Positions 62,465-64,000 of a stretch of 64,000 nucleotides of DNA are shown piece after piece (positions within the stretch are counted from its first letter, which is position 1; every line of letters begins with the position of its first letter). Source of the DNA: Polaromonas sp. (lineage in GTDB: Bacteria > Pseudomonadota > Gammaproteobacteria > Burkholderiales > Burkholderiaceae_C). The stretch spans positions 558,001-622,000 of the forward strand of contig NZ_JABBPE010000002.1 of the NCBI RefSeq assembly GCF_012927455.1, in the 5' to 3' direction. The notes beneath the pieces were generated by a model. The model saw nothing but the letters and a program-made list of their open reading frames with translations. It did not search any database and had not been told where the DNA came from. A program made the position numbers and the translations under genes.

Positions 62465-64000
62465 TCATGCAAACTCCACAATCGGCTGGTCCACGCTCAG
62501 GCTTTCGCCTTTTTGCGCCAGCACCTTGTCGACCACGCCATCGGCCGTGGCAAACAGCACGTTTTCCATTTTCATGGCTTCAATCACGGCCACGCGTTCA
62601 CCGGCCTGGACTTTTTGCCCCACCTGCACCGCCACTTCAACCAGCAGGCCGGGCATGGGCGACAACACGAAGCGGCTCAGATCCGGCGGCGCCTTGAACG
62701 GCATCAAGGCATGAAGCTCGGCGGCGCGCGGCCCCAGCACCATCGCATCGAGTTGCGTCCCGTTGTGAATAATGCGCACGGCCAGAGGATTTCTGCCCAC
62801 GCCACGTTCGACCTGCGCCGCAAAAGGCTGGCCATTCACCGTGCCGCGAATACGCGCGCCACCCAAATGCCAGTTGCTACAAATTTCATAGCGCTTTCCG
62901 CCCGTTTCTATTGAGCTAGCGCCCGAAATAGCTTGAAAATCCCGGAGGATTGCGGGATGTGGCGTATTTACGCCGCCGGCACCCAGGCCAATCACCACGT
63001 ATTCCTTGCCCACCGTCACGCCATGGCCCGGCATCTGGCCGCTGATGCCCGCGGCCCGGACCCGAATGCGGCGGTACACATAGGCGGCCAATGCCACCAG
63101 AAAACCGGGATCATCATGCGGCACATCTTCGGCACGGAAACCCTGGCTGTAATTTTCGGCAATAAACCCGGTGTTGAAGTCACCAGCTACAAACTTGGGG
63201 TGCGCCAGCAAAGCCGCCTGAAACGGAATGTTGCTGCTGACGCCGCGAATCACAAAGCGGTTGAGCGCATCACGCATCTTGGCAATCGCATCGTTTCTGT
63301 CGCTGCCATGAACGATCAGCTTGGCAATCATCGAGTCGTAAAACATCGAAATTTCGCCGCCGTCCTGCACACCGGTATCGACCCGCACGCCAAAAAGATG
63401 CTCGGTGTCGGCCGCAAACATGGTTTCTTTGGGCGGCTGAAAGTGCACCAGCCGGCCGATGGATGGCAAGAAGCCGCGAAACGGATCTTCGGCATTGATG
63501 CGGCATTCCATCGCCCAGCCATTGCGCTTGACCTGATCTTGCGTGAGCGGCAGCTTTTCGCCGGCGGCCACGCGAATCATTAGTTCCACCAAATCCAGCC
63601 CGGTAATGCATTCCGTCACCGGATGCTCAACCTGCAGACGGGTGTTCATTTCAAGAAAGTAAAAGCTTTGGTCCTTGCCGACAACAAACTCCACGGTGCC
63701 AGCGGATTGGTAGTTCACGGCTTTGGCCAGCAGCACCGCCTGCTCGCCCATGGCCTTGCGCGTCTCGCCGCTGATGAAGGGCGATGGCGCCTCTTCAATC
63801 ACTTTCTGGTGACGGCGCTGGATCGAGCATTCGCGCTCATTCAAGTAGATAACATTGCCGTGGCTATCGCCCAGCAACTGGATTTCGATGTGGCGTGGTT
63901 CTTCAACAAATTTCTCGATGAACACCCGGTCGTCGCCAAAGCTGCTCTTCGCCTCGTTGCGGCAGCTGGTAAAGCCTTCCAGCGCTTCCTTGTCATTGAA
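62465..64000 (-). CDS. Acetyl/propionyl-CoA carboxylase alpha subunit (biotin carboxylase + BCCP), partial at right edge
   Basis: HIEIQLLGDSHGNVIYLNERECSIQRRHQKVIEEAPSP...AVIEAMKMENVLFATADGVVDKVLA; reading frame continues past the window edge. Confidence 0.95.
   Translation of the reverse strand, partial: FNDKEALEGFTSCRNEAKSSFGDDRVFIEKFVEEPRHIEIQLLGDSHGNVIYLNERECSIQRRHQKVIEEAPSPFISGETRKAMGEQAVLLAKAVNYQSAGTVEFVVGKDQSFYFLEMNTRLQVEHPVTECITGLDLVELMIRVAAGEKLPLTQDQVKRNGWAMECRINAEDPFRGFLPSIGRLVHFQPPKETMFAADTEHLFGVRVDTGVQDGGEISMFYDSMIAKLIVHGSDRNDAIAKMRDALNRFVIRGVSSNIPFQAALLAHPKFVAGDFNTGFIAENYSQGFRAEDVPHDDPGFLVALAAYVYRRIRVRAAGISGQMPGHGVTVGKEYVVIGLGAGGVNTPHPAILRDFQAISGASSIETGGKRYEICSNWHLGGARIRGTVNGQPFAAQVERGVGRNPLAVRIIHNGTQLDAMVLGPRAAELHALMPFKAPPDLSRFVLSPMPGLLVEVAVQVGQKVQAGERVAVIEAMKMENVLFATADGVVDKVLAQKGESLSVDQPIVEFA
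62873..62922 (-). repeat. Dispersed two-hairpin repeat, copy 18, inside carboxylase alpha subunit gene
   Basis: gttgctacaaatttcatagcgctttccgcccgtttctattgagctagcgc (reverse). Confidence 0.82.

Noticed and set aside
61502-62914. 470-aa plus-strand ORF antisense to VOC and carboxylase genes
   Set aside because: Shadow ORF crossing several real genes.

Overview
This window looks like a GC-rich betaproteobacterial chromosome segment, probably Comamonadaceae (Polaromonas/Rhodoferax-like; inferred from gene content, not searched). Recognisable modules: a 2-oxo acid dehydrogenase operon (E1a/E1b/E2, minus strand, E2 runs off the left edge); a BigR/SqrR-like ArsR regulator + HlyD + RND pump + DUF2892 + OsmC operon; SemiSWEET; SnoaL-like protein; aldehyde dehydrogenase; an AbrB/Doc toxin-antitoxin pair overlapping creA; CbpA/CbpM; VIT1-like transporter; an accessory/decayed region (about 20.6-26.7 kb) with IS3/IS110 fragments, nitrilase, GFA, GST, VOC and YciI genes; clpB; moaE-moaD-moeA-mobB; thrC-hom-alaA; bcp; PhoH/PIN ATPase; tRNA-Val(CAC); dnaQ; the complete iscRSUA-hscBA-fdx operon with an IscR site; uvrB; an aromatic aminotransferase; DODA dioxygenase; a PHA depolymerase with a Lys/Ala/Pro tail; an RnfB-like protein; a 2-oxoacid:acceptor oxidoreductase operon; D-cysteine desulfhydrase; an MCP; and a biotin-dependent carboxylase alpha subunit (runs off the right edge). 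The most unusual signal is a dispersed ~50-nt element with two potential hairpins (consensus about 5'-GCCTCTAGCCCAATAAGGACGGGCGCAAGCAGCTATTAAATTAATAGCA-3'). I find about 18 copies by eye: 13 intergenic, and 5 embedded in frame inside apparently intact genes (moeA, phoH-like, hscB, phaZ, carboxylase alpha). A second, GC-rich REP-like element is embedded in frame in moaE. Other points of interest: homopolymer frameshifts in a DUF1428 gene and a CAP-domain gene, a compensated frameshift in a YciI gene, a tandem duplication of a gene's terminal codons plus stop, a degenerate REC-cyclase, and a duplicated ~200-bp decayed segment.
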